From positions 8,195,412 to 8,259,411 of the forward strand of contig CM029119.1 of NCBI GenBank assembly GCA_016859345.1: DNA of 64,000 nucleotides, read 5' to 3'. The notes below the pieces were generated by a model. It ran no database searches. It was not told where the DNA came from and was given only the letters and a program-made list of their open reading frames with translations. The stretch is from Istiophorus platypterus (taxonomy: Eukaryota; Chordata; Actinopteri; Istiophoriformes; Istiophoridae). The position numbers were made by a program, and so were the translations under genes. Shown piece after piece: positions 52,736 through 64,000 of the stretch (positions within the stretch are counted from its first letter, which is position 1; every line of letters begins with the position of its first letter).

Positions 52736-54182
52736 ACTGTCACACTCACACAGAAACCTGCCTCCTTTGAGTCTAAACCTCTATAGCCATATATGTCCAT
52801 TCCCTAATTGGTGGTTCTTCTTTCAAAGGAATGATTATGTGTGTATGTGTTTAGTGGCATCCTCTCTGTGCAAGGCCTGATTCAGTCCATCTCCAATGCC
52901 AGAGGGGACAAAAGAGACACCCGTTCCTCCTCTCAGGGTGAGGGGCCGTTGACACCAATAAATCCCCCCCTTCCACTTCCTCCCCGGTGTGTTGGGGTTA
53001 TGTCAGGAATGTCCTGGGTCCCATTGTCCCCCGGTGCTCTGTTTTTGGTAACCCATCACCAAGCATTCTCTCCTGCTTACAGTCCCTCCCCCTTAAACAG
53101 CAGCACACACACACATACATGAACACATGCACACACGCACGTCCACACCCCCTGGGCTGTGTGTCCCCTGGTCCCTCACTCTGAATAGACCACCTCGGCT
53201 GAATACGACAGACAGGCAGGCGTCAGGACATCAGGTTCAGCAGCCCAAGTCGTGCATGTCGGCCCAGAGGGGAAAATAAAGCCAGTTATTTTCACCTGTT
53301 TGCTTCCCTCGCGCTCTTTGTCTAATGGGAGAAAGAAAATAAAACAATGGGCCAAGTGTTTTAGGCTCCACTGTTAATGACTTTTCTGTCCTTTCCCTGG
53401 GATTGTGTACATTGCCCCCTTCAACTCTTTTATGGTGATCAGTATAAAAGGAAACATTAATTTGATACTCTTACGCTATTATATATTACTAATCTATCGT
53501 GTTTATGGAGTTCCAGGAGTTATTCTGTGTGGTGTCTATTGTACTCAACTTGTCTCAAGTACATATGCTAGTCTCAAAATGCCTGTCAACAGAGACTGAG
53601 GCCTGAAGTTCTTTTATTTAGCAGCTTATGTGTGTAGATAGAGTAGTAGACCAAGTTTCTCAAGAGTGAAGAAAAAAATAAAAGCTACTGTGTGTACAAT
53701 TTGAATAACCCTTGAAAAAACATACAAATTCTACACTTAGTGCCTTTAAAGGAGCATCCATGTCTAAATATACAACATCTGATGGCTCTACTGGATTATG
53801 ATCTACTGAGTTTACAGTTTGGGACACAGTATTGAAACCTCCCCCTCTTTTACAATGGAAATTACCCTGTATGGTAACTTCACTGATCAGAGGCTGTACT
53901 GGAAATACTGCCCAGCAACACATCATTTTATACCCACTCAACAGCAGGAGCAGACAAATTGCAACACTAAACAACAAAATGGAAAATTGCTTTGCAGGAA
54001 AGGCTTCTTGTCTGAGGGTGGGTGTGCATAATGTTGGCGTGCTCTGATTCACACTTTTATTTTCTATCCTGATGTACTTCCCTCTCATGTGCCTCAGCTC
54101 ACCAAGATCAGTGTAAACAATTTTAAGATAAACATTAATTACCTCTAAATTAAGGTACAGAAACAGAATTTAAAAAACAAAC

Positions 54183-54213
54183 AGACACACACACACACAC
54201 ACACGCACACACA
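54183..54213. repeat. (CA)n microsatellite
   Basis: A short CA array with one CG interruption, followed by A-rich sequence. Confidence 0.92.
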
Positions 54214-56954
54214 AAAAGAAATAATTAAAAAAAAATACAATTACACATGAGCTGGGACTTGGAAATATTATTATTTAACTCATCAGCTGAAATGTATTGC
54301 ACATTGCCCTCTGGAAGCTGACATTTCATTTGTTGCTCAAGCTCTACAATGTTAATTAAGTAATTTTATTTCTCAGGGGACAAAAGACTAATTTCAGTAC
54401 ATTTGTTTTTATTTTTAATTGCAGGGTCCAACCGTTTCTTTCTGTTTGTCTTGAACCTGTCATGAAGAGATGGAGCAGAATTGATGAGGATTGACGTGGA
54501 CTTTTTTAACTGAGGTCTTTACACAGCTCAGCAACTGACATGTAACCATGACCCATGACCCCGTTTTCTAACACTATCATGTGCTGCAGTTTTTTTTTTG
54601 TGTATGTACAGTCAAGTTTTTACATACTACATGATGTAAGGGACAAAAGCCAAAGCAAAGAAAACAGTCAATGATAAAACAGTGCAGTTTTCTTCAAATG
54701 AAACGTGCACCTGGGCGATTGCGTCATCGTACCAGTTTCTTCTTTAACTTCTTCAAAATCCATTTCCTTTGTTTTTTCCTTCAATAACCATAAAAGCATT
54801 AGTCTGTTTCTATGTTCCCCATTTCTTTTGCAAATATGACGAGAAAGGATTTATCTGTCATCAGAAATCATACCGTGACTGTTTCGTCTGCGCAATCTGT
54901 TTAATCTGAGTACACTTCATCATGTCCCTCAATCTCTTTCTCTCTCACGCACTCACAAACTTGCATATGCATACTGTACACACACACACAACCATTCAAG
55001 ACATCATGTGTCCATTCATTGCAAGCCCTTCGTGCATTCATTCAGCCTCTCATAGCACACATACTCTTCTCTCCGGCCTTATTTTTAGCTTCATCTGACC
55101 CATTCACTTCAGTCACAGAGGTGGTAACATCACATTCTGATGCTGCTGTTTCCTCGTGTCACCTGGCTGCATTAGAGCTCGCGGTACTGCCAAACCCCAA
55201 ATACCAGAGGTTTGATTTGTTGCTTGGTGGGGACGATGCATGTTTTCTGTGCGTGTGTGCAAAGGAGTTAGAGGTAGTAGGTGGGTTGTACACATGTTAC
55301 GAAGCGAGGCGCCATTGCGGCCTAAAAAACTATTAGGCTCTGTAAATACACACTGTGGCGAAAGTAAACATTCTCAGCATGCCATCTAGGCGCACAGAGG
55401 GGTACTGGGAGACAGCCACGGGACAGGCTGTGAGGGGGAGGTGCATGTATGAGAGTGTATGTGACAGTGTATTTGTGCATGTGTGTATAGGCAGTACATC
55501 AGCAATCAGTGAGCTGAGAGGAGATGGATATGGAAAATATAGATTCCTATTAGGGGGAAAACTCAAGGTGCGCAATCAAGCCAGTGCAATCATGATCAAG
55601 TTGAGTAGTCGAGTTAACAACTTAAAGATCGCTTACCTGTCCTGTGTGCGTTGTTATGACAACTGGGGACCAATTATGTATCAGGGGCAGTTTGGGAACA
55701 CCTAGTGTTTGCATGGGCTGGTGATGAGCGCTGTCAAACACTAATGTCTATCTTGAGATCTTGTGTGTATGTTACAGAAAGAGGAATGGGTGTATGTAGT
55801 GTATATTTGCGCTGTGAGTTTCTTCCTTGTTGTACTCCGATTTGACACACCTGCCAAGTTTCTGATTTTAGTTCGATGAGGTAAAGATAGTAAAGTCAGC
55901 TGCGGTTAATGGCATATTTGTGTCCATACATTTTTAGACCCAGGCCTAACACTTTCACAATTCACAGTCTGTGACAGTGGCATGTACCAAACATGGTCCG
56001 CAAACTTCAGCGCACGTTTCCCGGTTGGTGATGGGGGAAATGTGATAAAAGGTAAAACAAGGCCATTCTTAAAGGAATAAAAACTCGGCCGTCGATACAA
56101 AAGGACTATTTTCTGATTTCAAGACCCATGCTGGCAATGGAAGAAAGCACAAGTAACCATGGAAACAGAGCTCAGAATATGCACTATTCCCAGCCCTGTG
56201 AGTGCCACGCCACCCACAGCTCTATTTTTAGACCTTACTTTGAGCTTACAATATCTGTTACATCTAACAAGAGTTAAACTGAGTAATCAGCAAGCATGAC
56301 TACAGAAATGTGACTCTGACACTATGCATCTGATTAAAAGGGTAGCGGCGTAAGAGCATATACAGTATGGCAGCGGGACTCTAACTGCGGGCTTTTGACT
56401 GTTGTGTGGTTAATGGGTGCTCCAAGGACACAAACCACATAAAATAAACATCATGTAGCCGGTAATGACTTTTTCCAATTTTTGGTATAAAAAGATTGAC
56501 GGTATAGAATAGACGAGAAAAATATGATTAATACGATGAATTGGTATCTAGAGGATTACAAAAGGCAGCGACAACAGCAAACATGAAAAAACAAATAATT
56601 CTGTGCATGAGGAAATGTTTTAAGAGATGATTTCAAATCTGATGGAAGGAGCCTGGATATCGAAGGTAAGGTTAACTTTGGACTTTTGTCTGTACTGAAA
56701 GCATGCAATTCCTGCTTGGCATCGCGAGCTGCTCTTCACACTCGTCGGATTTTCAGAATGCTGCAGTTATCTGCCAGACTATTCCATGTGACTAATAATC
56801 CCTAAAACTAACTGACAAACCGTGTTTGGAAAGATTGAGGTAATACAGAACTGTGAATATTGAATGCAGTCATGACTCTTTGTGGCATTGTTTGGATTTT
56901 CTACCAGTCTGCTTAATTGTCATAAGCACTGCTTGTTGGCGATGATTGGAGTTT

Positions 56955-57020
56955 GATTACAATCACCTGTTATTTGACTACGGTCACCTGTTGTTTGCCG
57001 GCAAAGATGGCCGCTGTGTT
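56955..57020. promoter_or_regulatory. Duplicated E-box module
   Basis: Two near-identical units, ATCACCTGTTATTTGACTAC and GTCACCTGTTGTTTGCC, place CACCTG at 56964-56969 and 56985-56990, exactly 21 bp apart. Next comes CAAAGATGGCCGCTG, close to a YY1-type AAGATGGC word. CACCTG is the preferred E-box of SNAI/ZEB and E-protein dimers. It is about 4.5 kb downstream of noggin. Function is inferred only. Confidence 0.25.
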
Positions 57021-57550
57021 GATATAATGGCATGTTATGAATTCTGTGGCTGCTGCTGCTGACTCCGGGTCAGGTTTGTCAGCTCATGCAGTGATGGATT
57101 GGTGAGATCAGGATGATTTTGGATACGTCACGAGGTACTGGAAGCTTGGATGAAGATTCCAAACACTCACACACATAAAAACCCAGATATGAATTTCAGA
57201 CATAACCTTGGTAGAAGGACTGTAATTAAACAGTTGGGGCCTTTCGGTGGTTTAGAGAGTGACCCATCGACTGGAGACCACCGGGGAGACTGAAATGGAT
57301 TTGTGAAAACACACATCCATGCACTATCACTGCCCATCTACAGCTTCTCTTCTCTCTCTCTCCCAGACATGCACACACAACCACACACACACACACTACA
57401 GGCACACTCACTTCGACACATCTCTTTGTTCTTATAAAAATTATGAACAAATGCTTGACGCCCCTACAAACACACACACACACGCCTCCAGACACCACAA
57501 GCCGGGGCTGGTGGTCTGATGGAATGCCGGGTATCATCTGTGGTGACTCC

Positions 57551-57625
57551 ATTTGTGTGTCTGTGTGCATGTGTGTGTTAGTGTGTGTTTGTGTGTCTGT
57601 GTGTCCGTGTGTGTATTTGTGTGCA
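57551..57625. repeat. Imperfect (GT)n microsatellite
   Basis: A GT array repeatedly interrupted by CT, CA and CC dinucleotides, indicating an old decaying repeat. Confidence 0.9.
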
Positions 57626-57790
57626 CCCTCCCTCCCCTCAGTGCTCCATCTAATACCCTGTCATCATCAATAACCTCAGCACTGCTGACTCACTGGCTTT
57701 TACAACCATGGGGTTTGGGCCTTACTTACAGCCACAGACCCTTGTCTCTGTCTCTGTCTGTCTGTCAGCCTGGTGCACACACATCTCAGC

Positions 57791-57799
57791 ATGTGTGTG

Positions 57800-57860
<61 letters not shown>
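57791..57860. repeat. (GT)n microsatellite
   Basis: About 33 GT units with one GC interruption. Confidence 0.98.
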
Positions 57861-57978
57861 ACGCAATGGGGATACATTTACTTGCACACTTATTCTTCGG
57901 CGTAGACACTCCTGTGTTCACACAGGTATGGATGTATCTTTCACATTTGCATGAGTGAAGGTCACCACAAGCCCTTTA

Positions 57979-58002
57979 CTACCCACCCACCCACCCACCC
58001 AC
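57979..58002. repeat. (CCCA)n microsatellite
   Basis: Six tandem CCCA/ACCC units. Confidence 0.95.
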
Positions 58003-59104
58003 CGATTCACCCTAATGATTCTAAATAGGACCACAATCCATCATAATGATTGACTCTCATCAGGAGACAGAGCCTGGGCTCTAAGCGTGCCACCCTCCCC
58101 CCTTCCTTCTACCCCATCATCCCTATCCTAATTGTCTCCAGGCCTTTATTTAATTCTCCTTCCAGGCAGTAAGCATGTGTTTTATCTCATATTCACATGA
58201 GAGTGTAAATATATATATGAAGCTTACAAATATACCAAACAGTATTTATTATTGTGGGATCATTGCATTGCACTTTGTCAGAGGTCCATGATGATGAATG
58301 TAGGGAGAGGCTGTGTCAGACTATAATGATGCTGAGCGTCTGACAGGGTAAAGGCCACCGCTGTCTTGACAATTTTATGGACAGTATATGAATGCAGGCT
58401 GCTCTGATGTGTCAACACTTCACATGTGGCTTTCTGATGGTGTTGATGGGAAGACTTTTTCTAATTTTTCCCGGCATAACATGTCAGTCAAAGGGCTGTC
58501 TGTAGCCACAAGGACTGCAGATTTACCTCAAGTAAATTTTACAATGACGTTCTTTGGATATTTTGATAAATGAGAGTACGATTTTATGAATGGTGCGAAG
58601 CAGTGATATAGTCAAAACAGAAGTTTTGCATAAAGTGAGGACAGGAATCTCTGACAGTTGTTCATTTGAGGTTGGCTTTTTTCCCTGAGCGCAAGAAAAA
58701 AAACCCACATGGTCCCTACTTAACCTTCAACTGTGTTAGATGCTTCTATATTAACTCTGTATTCAAAAGGTTTCTATTTCTAGTATGAGGTTAATTTGGT
58801 GGATGTACAGTGGATTTGAAGCTGGGGCCGGATTTTGAACAAATAGCCAAGATTAGAATGTAAAATTTAACATGTCTGCTCTGATCAATTCATCCGACAT
58901 TTTCCGATGATTTAAACAGAAAAGGACAAACATTATGATTTGGTCCTTCATTTGATGAGATATGTGTGCAGGGAAACCCCACTGAGAAGTTGGTTATTCA
59001 ATATTAGGGGTTGTCTTAGAGGAGATTATTAGGATTAGTGATACATGACTGCTGTGTCTACACGGTGAAAACTGGGTGAATTCTTGTGAATTGAGCTCTG
59101 CGTA

Positions 59105-59205
59105 AATTTAACTATTAATCGTTTTGCTGGGGACCCCTGGAATCCCCACAAGGAGCAGCTGGAGGTCCTTGGACCCCGCTTTGAGAACCACTCATCTGAC
59201 TGGCT
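59105..59205 (-). mobile_element. Solo end of a hAT-like element
   Basis: On the minus strand the block reads GAGTGGTTCTCAAAGCGGGG then TCCAAGGACC, and later GGGGTCCCCAGC. The CAGTGGTTCTCAAA-type terminus is characteristic of hAT-family non-autonomous elements in vertebrates, here with GA replacing the first CA. I found no matching opposite terminus, so it is treated as a fragment. Confidence 0.5.
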
Positions 59206-59444
59206 GGCAGGGTCTGTTTCTAAAAGGTGCGCACCTAACTGGCTGGAGCCAGGCCGGCGTATTGCCTTTCACACGCTTCTAAAATACTCTCCGGGCAGAG
59301 CCTGAAAGGGTTACTGTTTCCCAAAGTGCCTCATTCTGCGCAGTCGAGAGGGGGCGGCTGAGTGGCGCCGTCGAGTCAGAGACGCAGTTTCTAAAAACCC
59401 CGAGACATCATCAAGAAAGAAGCTGACAGTAAGGAAAGCAGCCC

Positions 59445-59505
59445 CCCTCCTGCTCCTCTTCCTCCACCTCCTCCTACTCCTCCTCCTCCTCCTCCCCCGC
59501 CGCTG
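59445..59505. repeat. (CCT)n trinucleotide repeat
   Basis: A run of CTC/CCT triplets with interruptions, ending in CCCCCGCCGCTGG. It is part of a CpG-rich patch (about 59,310-59,620). Its reverse complement encodes a spurious Arg-rich frame. Confidence 0.9.
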
Positions 59506-59939
59506 GCATGCTGCCGTTCTTCTCCTCCGCTTACCAAATCCCCTCAGCGGTTCTGTCACAATAATCGGGCGGCAAGTGTCAAATCCAACTCTTCCCGCAA
59601 AAACACAAATCACTCTAACGCACACAAGATGCGCTCGGTGGAAATCCGACACAAGCTGCTTTGGGCGTTCGGACGTTTGGTCCTAGCTCGGTTTAAGTCG
59701 TTGATTGTGTTTAAAGAATGATATAAACCTTATTTTGAACGAAAAACAAAACAAAAAACAAAAAAACCAACCTCTACTCACAGACAGTGACTCCTCCAGG
59801 TGATTTCACTTCGCGTGCCCAGCGCGTTTAATTGATCATATCTGTTTGCCTCGCGGACAACGAACCCCAGCTCTCCAATTAATAGTCTAACATCAGAAAC
59901 AGTTGCCCGTTGTTTTATGGGCTTGGTGGGGTTTTTTTG

Positions 59940-60000
59940 TTGTTGTTTGTTTGTTTGTTTGTCTTTTTGTTTTTGTTTGTTTTGTTTTTGTTTTGTTTTC
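59940..60000. repeat. (GTTT)n low-complexity tract
   Basis: Tandem GTTT and TTTTG units. No other content seen. Confidence 0.85.
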
Positions 60001-61014
60001 CCCCCAAGGCGGTCAGACTTGAACAGGCGCCGGTCTGCTGCAGTCCACCTCTACACAAATACCTCAGTGGAACTCGTGTGGGAGCCTAGACCCCAGACGC
60101 CCGCGGCTTGCAGCGTACACGCCGGTCGTTTCATCATCTAACGCTGTTTGAGATGTCTGAATCATATTTTAGCCATTATGTTAACACCTCGGAGCCCTGA
60201 AACCAGCTTGTGCTTAGACTGGTGGGGGGGTTGGGGGTTGCGCGTAATTGCGCGTGGCCTCTCCTCTCTCTCTATCTGGCGGAGACAAATGAATGCCGGT
60301 TCTGTGGAGGCGCTCGAGGTATGTGTTGCGCATTACACAGCGTAGTAAATCAGCCCTTTCTAAAATCACTGTGACGGCGTGGAGCGTCAGGCAGTCCACA
60401 CAGAGTCACTGAAGCCTTGGACTTACTGTGCAGTTAGTAACTCCACTCCAATCCGGAGCCCGACCGTCAACACTGCAAAAAATATCAGTCTGACGTTCTC
60501 TTAAACCAAAAACGTGGCTCGATTTCACTTGTTTCCAGTTCAAGAAAACATATTCCAAGATTTTTTTTTCCCCCCCGAAGTCAAACAGCACTGTTAAGAA
60601 ACTTATTTATAGAAAATACTGTAAATTAAACTCAGTTGGAAACGAGTGAAATCGCCGCCACCTCCAGCCATCTGCAGACTTCTCTTGAGGGGAAAGACTT
60701 TAAGACTGAATGACACAACATGTTCGGGTGAAATTTTTTTATAGTGTACACGCCCCCTTGGATATAGACACTCCTTGTAAGCAACATTGCTTGACACTAA
60801 TACATGTTGAAAAGATAGACTTTATTGCTAAAACGTGTAACCATAACATGTACACTGATATGTTTAACTTTTTTTATTTATTTATTTTTTTTGTCATTTT
60901 TAGAAATATTCAAGTAGACATCTCCCATATTTTTTTCTGGTATACTCTGCTATTCTCTTTCCTTATGCTCTATACTCACAATCGTTAAAATAATAAATAA
61001 AACGTACAGATTTG

Positions 61015-61020
61015 TTTATT
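61015..61020 (-). terminator. Candidate noggin polyadenylation signal (AATAAA)
   Basis: The plus strand reads TTTATT, a canonical minus-strand AATAAA about 490 nt past the noggin stop. Further AATAAA matches lie at 60821-60826 and in the T-rich run at about 60873-60888, so a longer 3' UTR is possible. Confidence 0.4.
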
Positions 61021-61511
61021 TCTACAATACTATGTATTCCAAAAAAAGCTGAGTTCACGCCTTTATATATATCTTTAACCTCAACTTTGTTTTTTTACAA
61101 TTTAATTATTATTGATATTAATATTATACAAAAACTCTAGGCAGCATTGCAGTGAAGTAACAGTCAGCATCAATGTTCAGTTGAAAAAAAAATCACCTCT
61201 TGGAGAAGTGTAGCATATGCATTCCATCTTCAATGTCTCATAAAAAATATCAAAAAAGCTCTTCCATATGAAGTGCTCGTGTTCCCCCAAAAAACAACGT
61301 TTCAGGGTTGAGAATAAAATATGGTCCTGGTTCAATTAGAAAAAATAGCTGCATTTTTCTTAAATATGTACAATGTTGGTATTTCACTTAAAATGCTATA
61401 TAAAAAAATAGATTTGCTATGGTGCCCACCTCTGTAGAGAGTTAACAGTGCAATAGAAACCGTATTTCCAGTCCACTCCCCCCTCGACCACCGCTACTTC
61501 CTTAGAGAAAA
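61015..61511 (-). other. Probable noggin 3' UTR
   Basis: An AT-rich stretch follows the noggin stop with no open frames of interest. Its A+T bias contrasts sharply with the GC-rich coding and upstream regions, as is usual for vertebrate developmental-gene 3' UTRs. The end is set by the first good polyadenylation hexamer and is uncertain. Confidence 0.5.
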
Positions 61512-62147
61512 TCAGCACGAACACTTGCACTCTGAGATGATTGGGTATTGCACCTGTATCCACGTACAGTATTTCTGTCTTAGAAACCCTTGACAGTACC
61601 ACCGGAGGAAAATCTTGTTGATTGACTTGACGGGCTTGCAAGACATCCCCTCGGGGAAGGAGCAAGAACGCTCGGAGAAACAGTTTCCCTCCTTGATGTA
61701 ACGTGGCCAGAACCTCACGCCCAAATCCTTCCAGGTGTACACCACTGGGCAGTGCGTATAGGTCCACAGCCACTGCAGAAATTTCCTACGGGCTTTCTTG
61801 CCCACTTTGACCCGCTTTCCATAGGGGGTCTCTGTGAGGTCCAGCTTTTTAATCTCGTTAGGCATGGGCCCCTGCAGCTTCACCTGGTTGTCTGGCGCGG
61901 AGAGGTTCACCAGCATGGGCGAGCTGATGGACATGAAGTTGGGGTCAAAGTTACTGCCGAGCTTTTTCCTCAGAGTCCTCTCGGCCAAGTCCTGCTCCCG
62001 GGGGTCGTACTCCGGGTCGGGGTCCTCCTTCAGGTCGGGCACGGGGAGGTGATCGCTAGGCGATGGACGGAGGCGAAGGTAATGCTGGGAAACTCCAAGG
62101 TGAACGCACACCAGCACGTATACGAGCAGCGTTTGTGAGAGGCCCAT
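61512..62147 (-). CDS. nog2: Noggin-family secreted BMP antagonist (noggin-2 type), single exon, 211 aa
   Basis: Noggin is a secreted homodimer that binds BMPs and blocks their receptor sites. The intronless frame runs from the ATG at 62145-62147 (A at -3, G at +4) to the TGA at 61512-61514. A signal peptide spans about 1-20 (LLVYVLVCVHLG). The mature N terminus QHYLRLRPSPSD is the BMP-binding clip, with P28 matching human Pro35. GPMPNEIKKLDL and a basic heparin-binding patch (KVGKKARRK, 113-122) follow, then the cystine-knot core with nine cysteines (133, 156, 162, 170, 185, 194, 207, 209, 211), ending QYPIISECKCSC. The sequon of human noggin (NET) is missing and NLS at 81-83 offers another. 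The YTWKDLG, RYIKEGNC and FLRWYCQG blocks suit noggin-2 better than noggin-1/3. The family is certain; the paralogue is likely. Confidence 0.95.
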   Translation of the reverse strand: MGLSQTLLVYVLVCVHLGVSQHYLRLRPSPSDHLPVPDLKEDPDPEYDPREQDLAERTLRKKLGSNFDPNFMSISSPMLVNLSAPDNQVKLQGPMPNEIKKLDLTETPYGKRVKVGKKARRKFLQWLWTYTHCPVVYTWKDLGVRFWPRYIKEGNCFSERSCSFPEGMSCKPVKSINKIFLRWYCQGFLRQKYCTWIQVQYPIISECKCSC

Positions 62148-62262
62148 TATTCCCTGTTGTTTTACGCACCGGCTCTTCTCGCGTAAATGCTATTCAGTTC
62201 TTCTCCCGGTTACTGTGTTCTCTGCAATGACTGGCCCGGGGCTTCATAAATAGTAGAAGTTC
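62148..62262 (-). promoter_or_regulatory. Noggin 5' leader and core promoter
   Basis: On the minus strand CTACTATTTATGAAGCCCCG at about 62239-62258 contains the TATA-like TATTTATG in a GC-rich setting. It predicts a start near 62,225 and a short leader of about 75-80 nt. No other ATG or splice acceptor intervenes before the start codon, in keeping with an intronless gene. Confidence 0.4.
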
Positions 62263-62435
62263 AGTCACAAGCAAGGCGATACTTTTAATAGACCACGTCG
62301 GGTTTGAATGACATGGAGCGGAGTGCTTTGCTTTTTAGATCTCCTCCGACTTTGCAATTTGTCCGCCGGTGCAACTCTGCAGCGGGAAGCGGCGCCTCTG
62401 CCTTGCAGAAAATATTTAGTGTAAACCAAAAAAAG

Positions 62436-62511
62436 AGAAAAGAAGAAGAAGGGAGAAGAAGAAGGAGAAGGAGAAGAAGAAGGAGAAGAAGAAGGAGAAG
62501 AGGAACGAGAA

Positions 62512-62542
<31 letters not shown>

Positions 62543-62548
62543 CAGCAC
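62436..62548. repeat. (GAA/GGA)n purine tract
   Basis: About 110 bp of GAA, AGA and GGA triplets, purely A and G on the plus strand, lying about 200 bp upstream of the predicted noggin start. It can form triplex structures and produces poly-Arg/Glu/Lys and, on the other strand, poly-Ser/Leu false frames. Confidence 0.95.
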
Positions 62549-63642
62549 AAGACAAAATGGAGAAAACTCTATTCACGGTCTCTCCTGCCTCACCCCCGCT
62601 CCCTTGGATTCACTTTGGGTCTCTTTTGGTTGTCATGGTTACCCCGGGGACTCGAAGCCACGACGAACTGTCTACACTGGATGACAGCGGCCGAGGCGAG
62701 AGCTGCATGGAATGAAGTGTTTTCTAAAGAGACAGAATAGATCCGGAGCGTCCCGGGAGGGAGAAGGGCGCACAAAGGAGTAACCTCACCAAGTTTTAAA
62801 TGTCACGCGCCCGGCAATGGGGGCTGCCTTGGCCAATGTTATTTTTACGCACGGCTTTTATAAACGTGGCTTCTCCTAACGTCGCCTGACGCTCTCGGCT
62901 TTGACAGGGTCCCGGGGCGCACAATCCATGGACCGAGGAATTAAAAAAAGGCTATGCGGTCGTCTCCCTCGTGGTATTCCAGCCGCGGATATGTGCACCT
63001 TACTGAAAATGTCCAGAAAACTTAGGGCGAAATTCGCCGCGGTGGGATGAAGTCTCAGCTTATGAAAAAACAGCCATTTATCTTTCCAGAGGATGTTCCA
63101 AATCGCGGAGTATGTTTGTTTTTTTTTCTTTTTCTTACATCAAAGTCTCAGGCTGTAATATTCCCACAGAACTCTCGGCTGTGCATGTAATTAAAAAAAA
63201 AAAACGCTGAACGGGAGGCTTTACGGCAAATTGCAGTGTCGGTGCATACCAGACGCGAACCGTAGGGAGCTGGTGGACGTTGATAGTTCAGAGTTCCTTT
63301 TTACTGTGGCATTGGCTGAATCCTTTTAGAGAAGATCCAGGTCCCTCTGTCGCTGCATGACGAGACAGTCCACAATATGGAGCCTTTTTTTTTTTTGCCC
63401 GGTCGGTGCAAGCGGTCAATTCCTGAGGGAGCGTTTCAACTCCTTTGATAACTGGTACAGAAGCTCCTAGTGAGTCGCTCCTACTTCAGGAGTCTAAGAG
63501 ACTTGGCGCTGGAGCGTTTCTTTGCTTAGGCACACTGTGTGTGAGTGTGTCTGTAGCGAGCGGTGCTCAGTCCCAAGTTAAATATCCCCCTCCGTCGGTA
63601 CAAAGTGTCAGAGGGGCCTGCCCACCCCGGCCACTTTCACTA

Positions 63643-63652
63643 TGATTGACAG
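63643..63652 (+). promoter_or_regulatory. PBX-MEIS/PREP consensus decamer
   Basis: An exact TGATTGACAG, the published composite PBX-MEIS/PREP binding sequence, lies about 1.4 kb upstream of the predicted noggin start in GC-rich, non-repetitive DNA. A single exact decamer can occur by chance. Confidence 0.3.
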
Positions 63653-64000
63653 CCCCCCCTCCGGGCCACCCCCCTCACAACGTGGAAAATATCAGCCACA
63701 ATCAGAGGGATCAACTGGGTCCTAAAGCACCGGTTTTATCCCGTGTTATAGAATAATATTCCACAGCACGAACAGTGTTTTGCATATTACGGAATTCATG
63801 AAATCCCATGCGCACTATAACCGCCGCGCCAACTGCTTTAACCCTGTGTTTCTCATCAGCGGACGGTCTGCGACGCACTAATAGGTTCAATACGCTGTCA
63901 ATATTCGACTGCGGCGTTTTCGAGCTTCCTTCGCATGAACTTTCCCATGAAATTGATGGGAAACGTTTAGTAGCTCGTCTACGGAAAAGGGGCATCGCAT

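Larger units (their letters stand above)
43971..60800. other. Interval between ntn1 and noggin with no recognisable protein-coding gene
   Basis: About 16.8 kb separating the candidate netrin start from the noggin 3' end. Open frames here coincide with microsatellites or lack any protein-like pattern. The contents seen are one promoter-like CpG/TATA island (44980-45250), numerous dinucleotide arrays, transposon-derived repeats (48180-48610, 50640-51125, 59105-59205) and a few motif-dense patches that could be developmental enhancers. Confidence 0.6.
62263..64000. other. Noggin upstream region, CpG-rich, no gene seen
   Basis: This region is richer in CpG than most of the window and carries a long purine tract (62436-62548), T and A homopolymers (about 63118-63128, 63190-63204, 63385-63396) and a PBX-MEIS-type decamer at 63643-63652. 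The open frames, including an Arg-rich one on the plus strand at 62304-62684, are products of repeats or composition. Confidence 0.6.

Noticed and set aside
53188..53197. GACCACCTC as a GLI site for Hedgehog control of netrin
   Set aside because: It matches only seven of the nine positions of GACCACCCA, and single near-matches are frequent. A second near-match at about 57276 is no better.
59311..59652. Arg-rich minus-strand frame at the CCT repeat
   Set aside because: Produced by the trinucleotide repeat. The rest of the frame has no protein-like pattern.
61752..62138. 128-codon plus-strand frame overlapping noggin
   Set aside because: Antisense shadow of the noggin coding sequence.
62304..62684. 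Arg-rich plus-strand frame that might be taken for a nucleic-acid-binding protein
   Set aside because: The Arg run is the translation of the GAA/GGA purine tract upstream of noggin.

Overview
The window looks like single-copy nuclear DNA from a ray-finned fish, probably a percomorph teleost. Three things point that way: vertebrate developmental genes with compact but normal GT-AG introns, a very high density of long (CA)n/(GT)n microsatellites, and several interspersed repeats of the kind common in percomorph genomes. There is no operon structure, no phage and no CRISPR. Nearly all open reading frames are chance or microsatellite frames.

Two real genes are visible, both on the minus strand. 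(1) A netrin-1-type gene (ntn1) occupies 4365-31745. Six coding exons (30451-31501, 17912-18100, 11596-11745, 9430-9483, 4844-4918, 4365-4750) join in frame, every junction in phase 1, into a 634-residue secreted protein. Its order is signal peptide, laminin N-terminal domain, three laminin-type EGF modules, linker and C-terminal netrin (NTR) domain. A good splice acceptor at 31745/31746 shows that the ATG exon carries 244 nt of leader and that at least one non-coding exon lies upstream. (2) A single-exon noggin gene of the noggin-2 type (211 residues) lies at 61512-62147. It encodes a secreted BMP antagonist.

Layout: 1-4364 is the netrin 3' UTR and flank. 4365-31745 is the netrin gene, with introns full of microsatellites and transposon remnants. 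From 31746 to about 60,800 no protein-coding gene is recognisable. This stretch probably begins as the first netrin intron and passes into intergenic DNA. It holds two CpG-rich promoter-like islands (about 43,250-43,970 and 44,980-45,250), repeats and AT-rich conserved-element-like patches. 60,800-61,511 is the AT-rich noggin 3' UTR. 62,148-64,000 is the CpG-rich noggin leader, promoter and upstream region.

Both genes encode secreted developmental signals. Netrin-1 guides axons through DCC/neogenin and UNC5 receptors, and noggin traps BMPs. Their proximity in one orientation suggests, but does not show, a shared regulatory neighbourhood. I see no wholly new biological system. The items most worth following up are two lineage-type insertions in netrin, an orphan exon-like block on the opposite strand inside the largest netrin intron, and the unassigned TATA/CpG island at about 45 kb.
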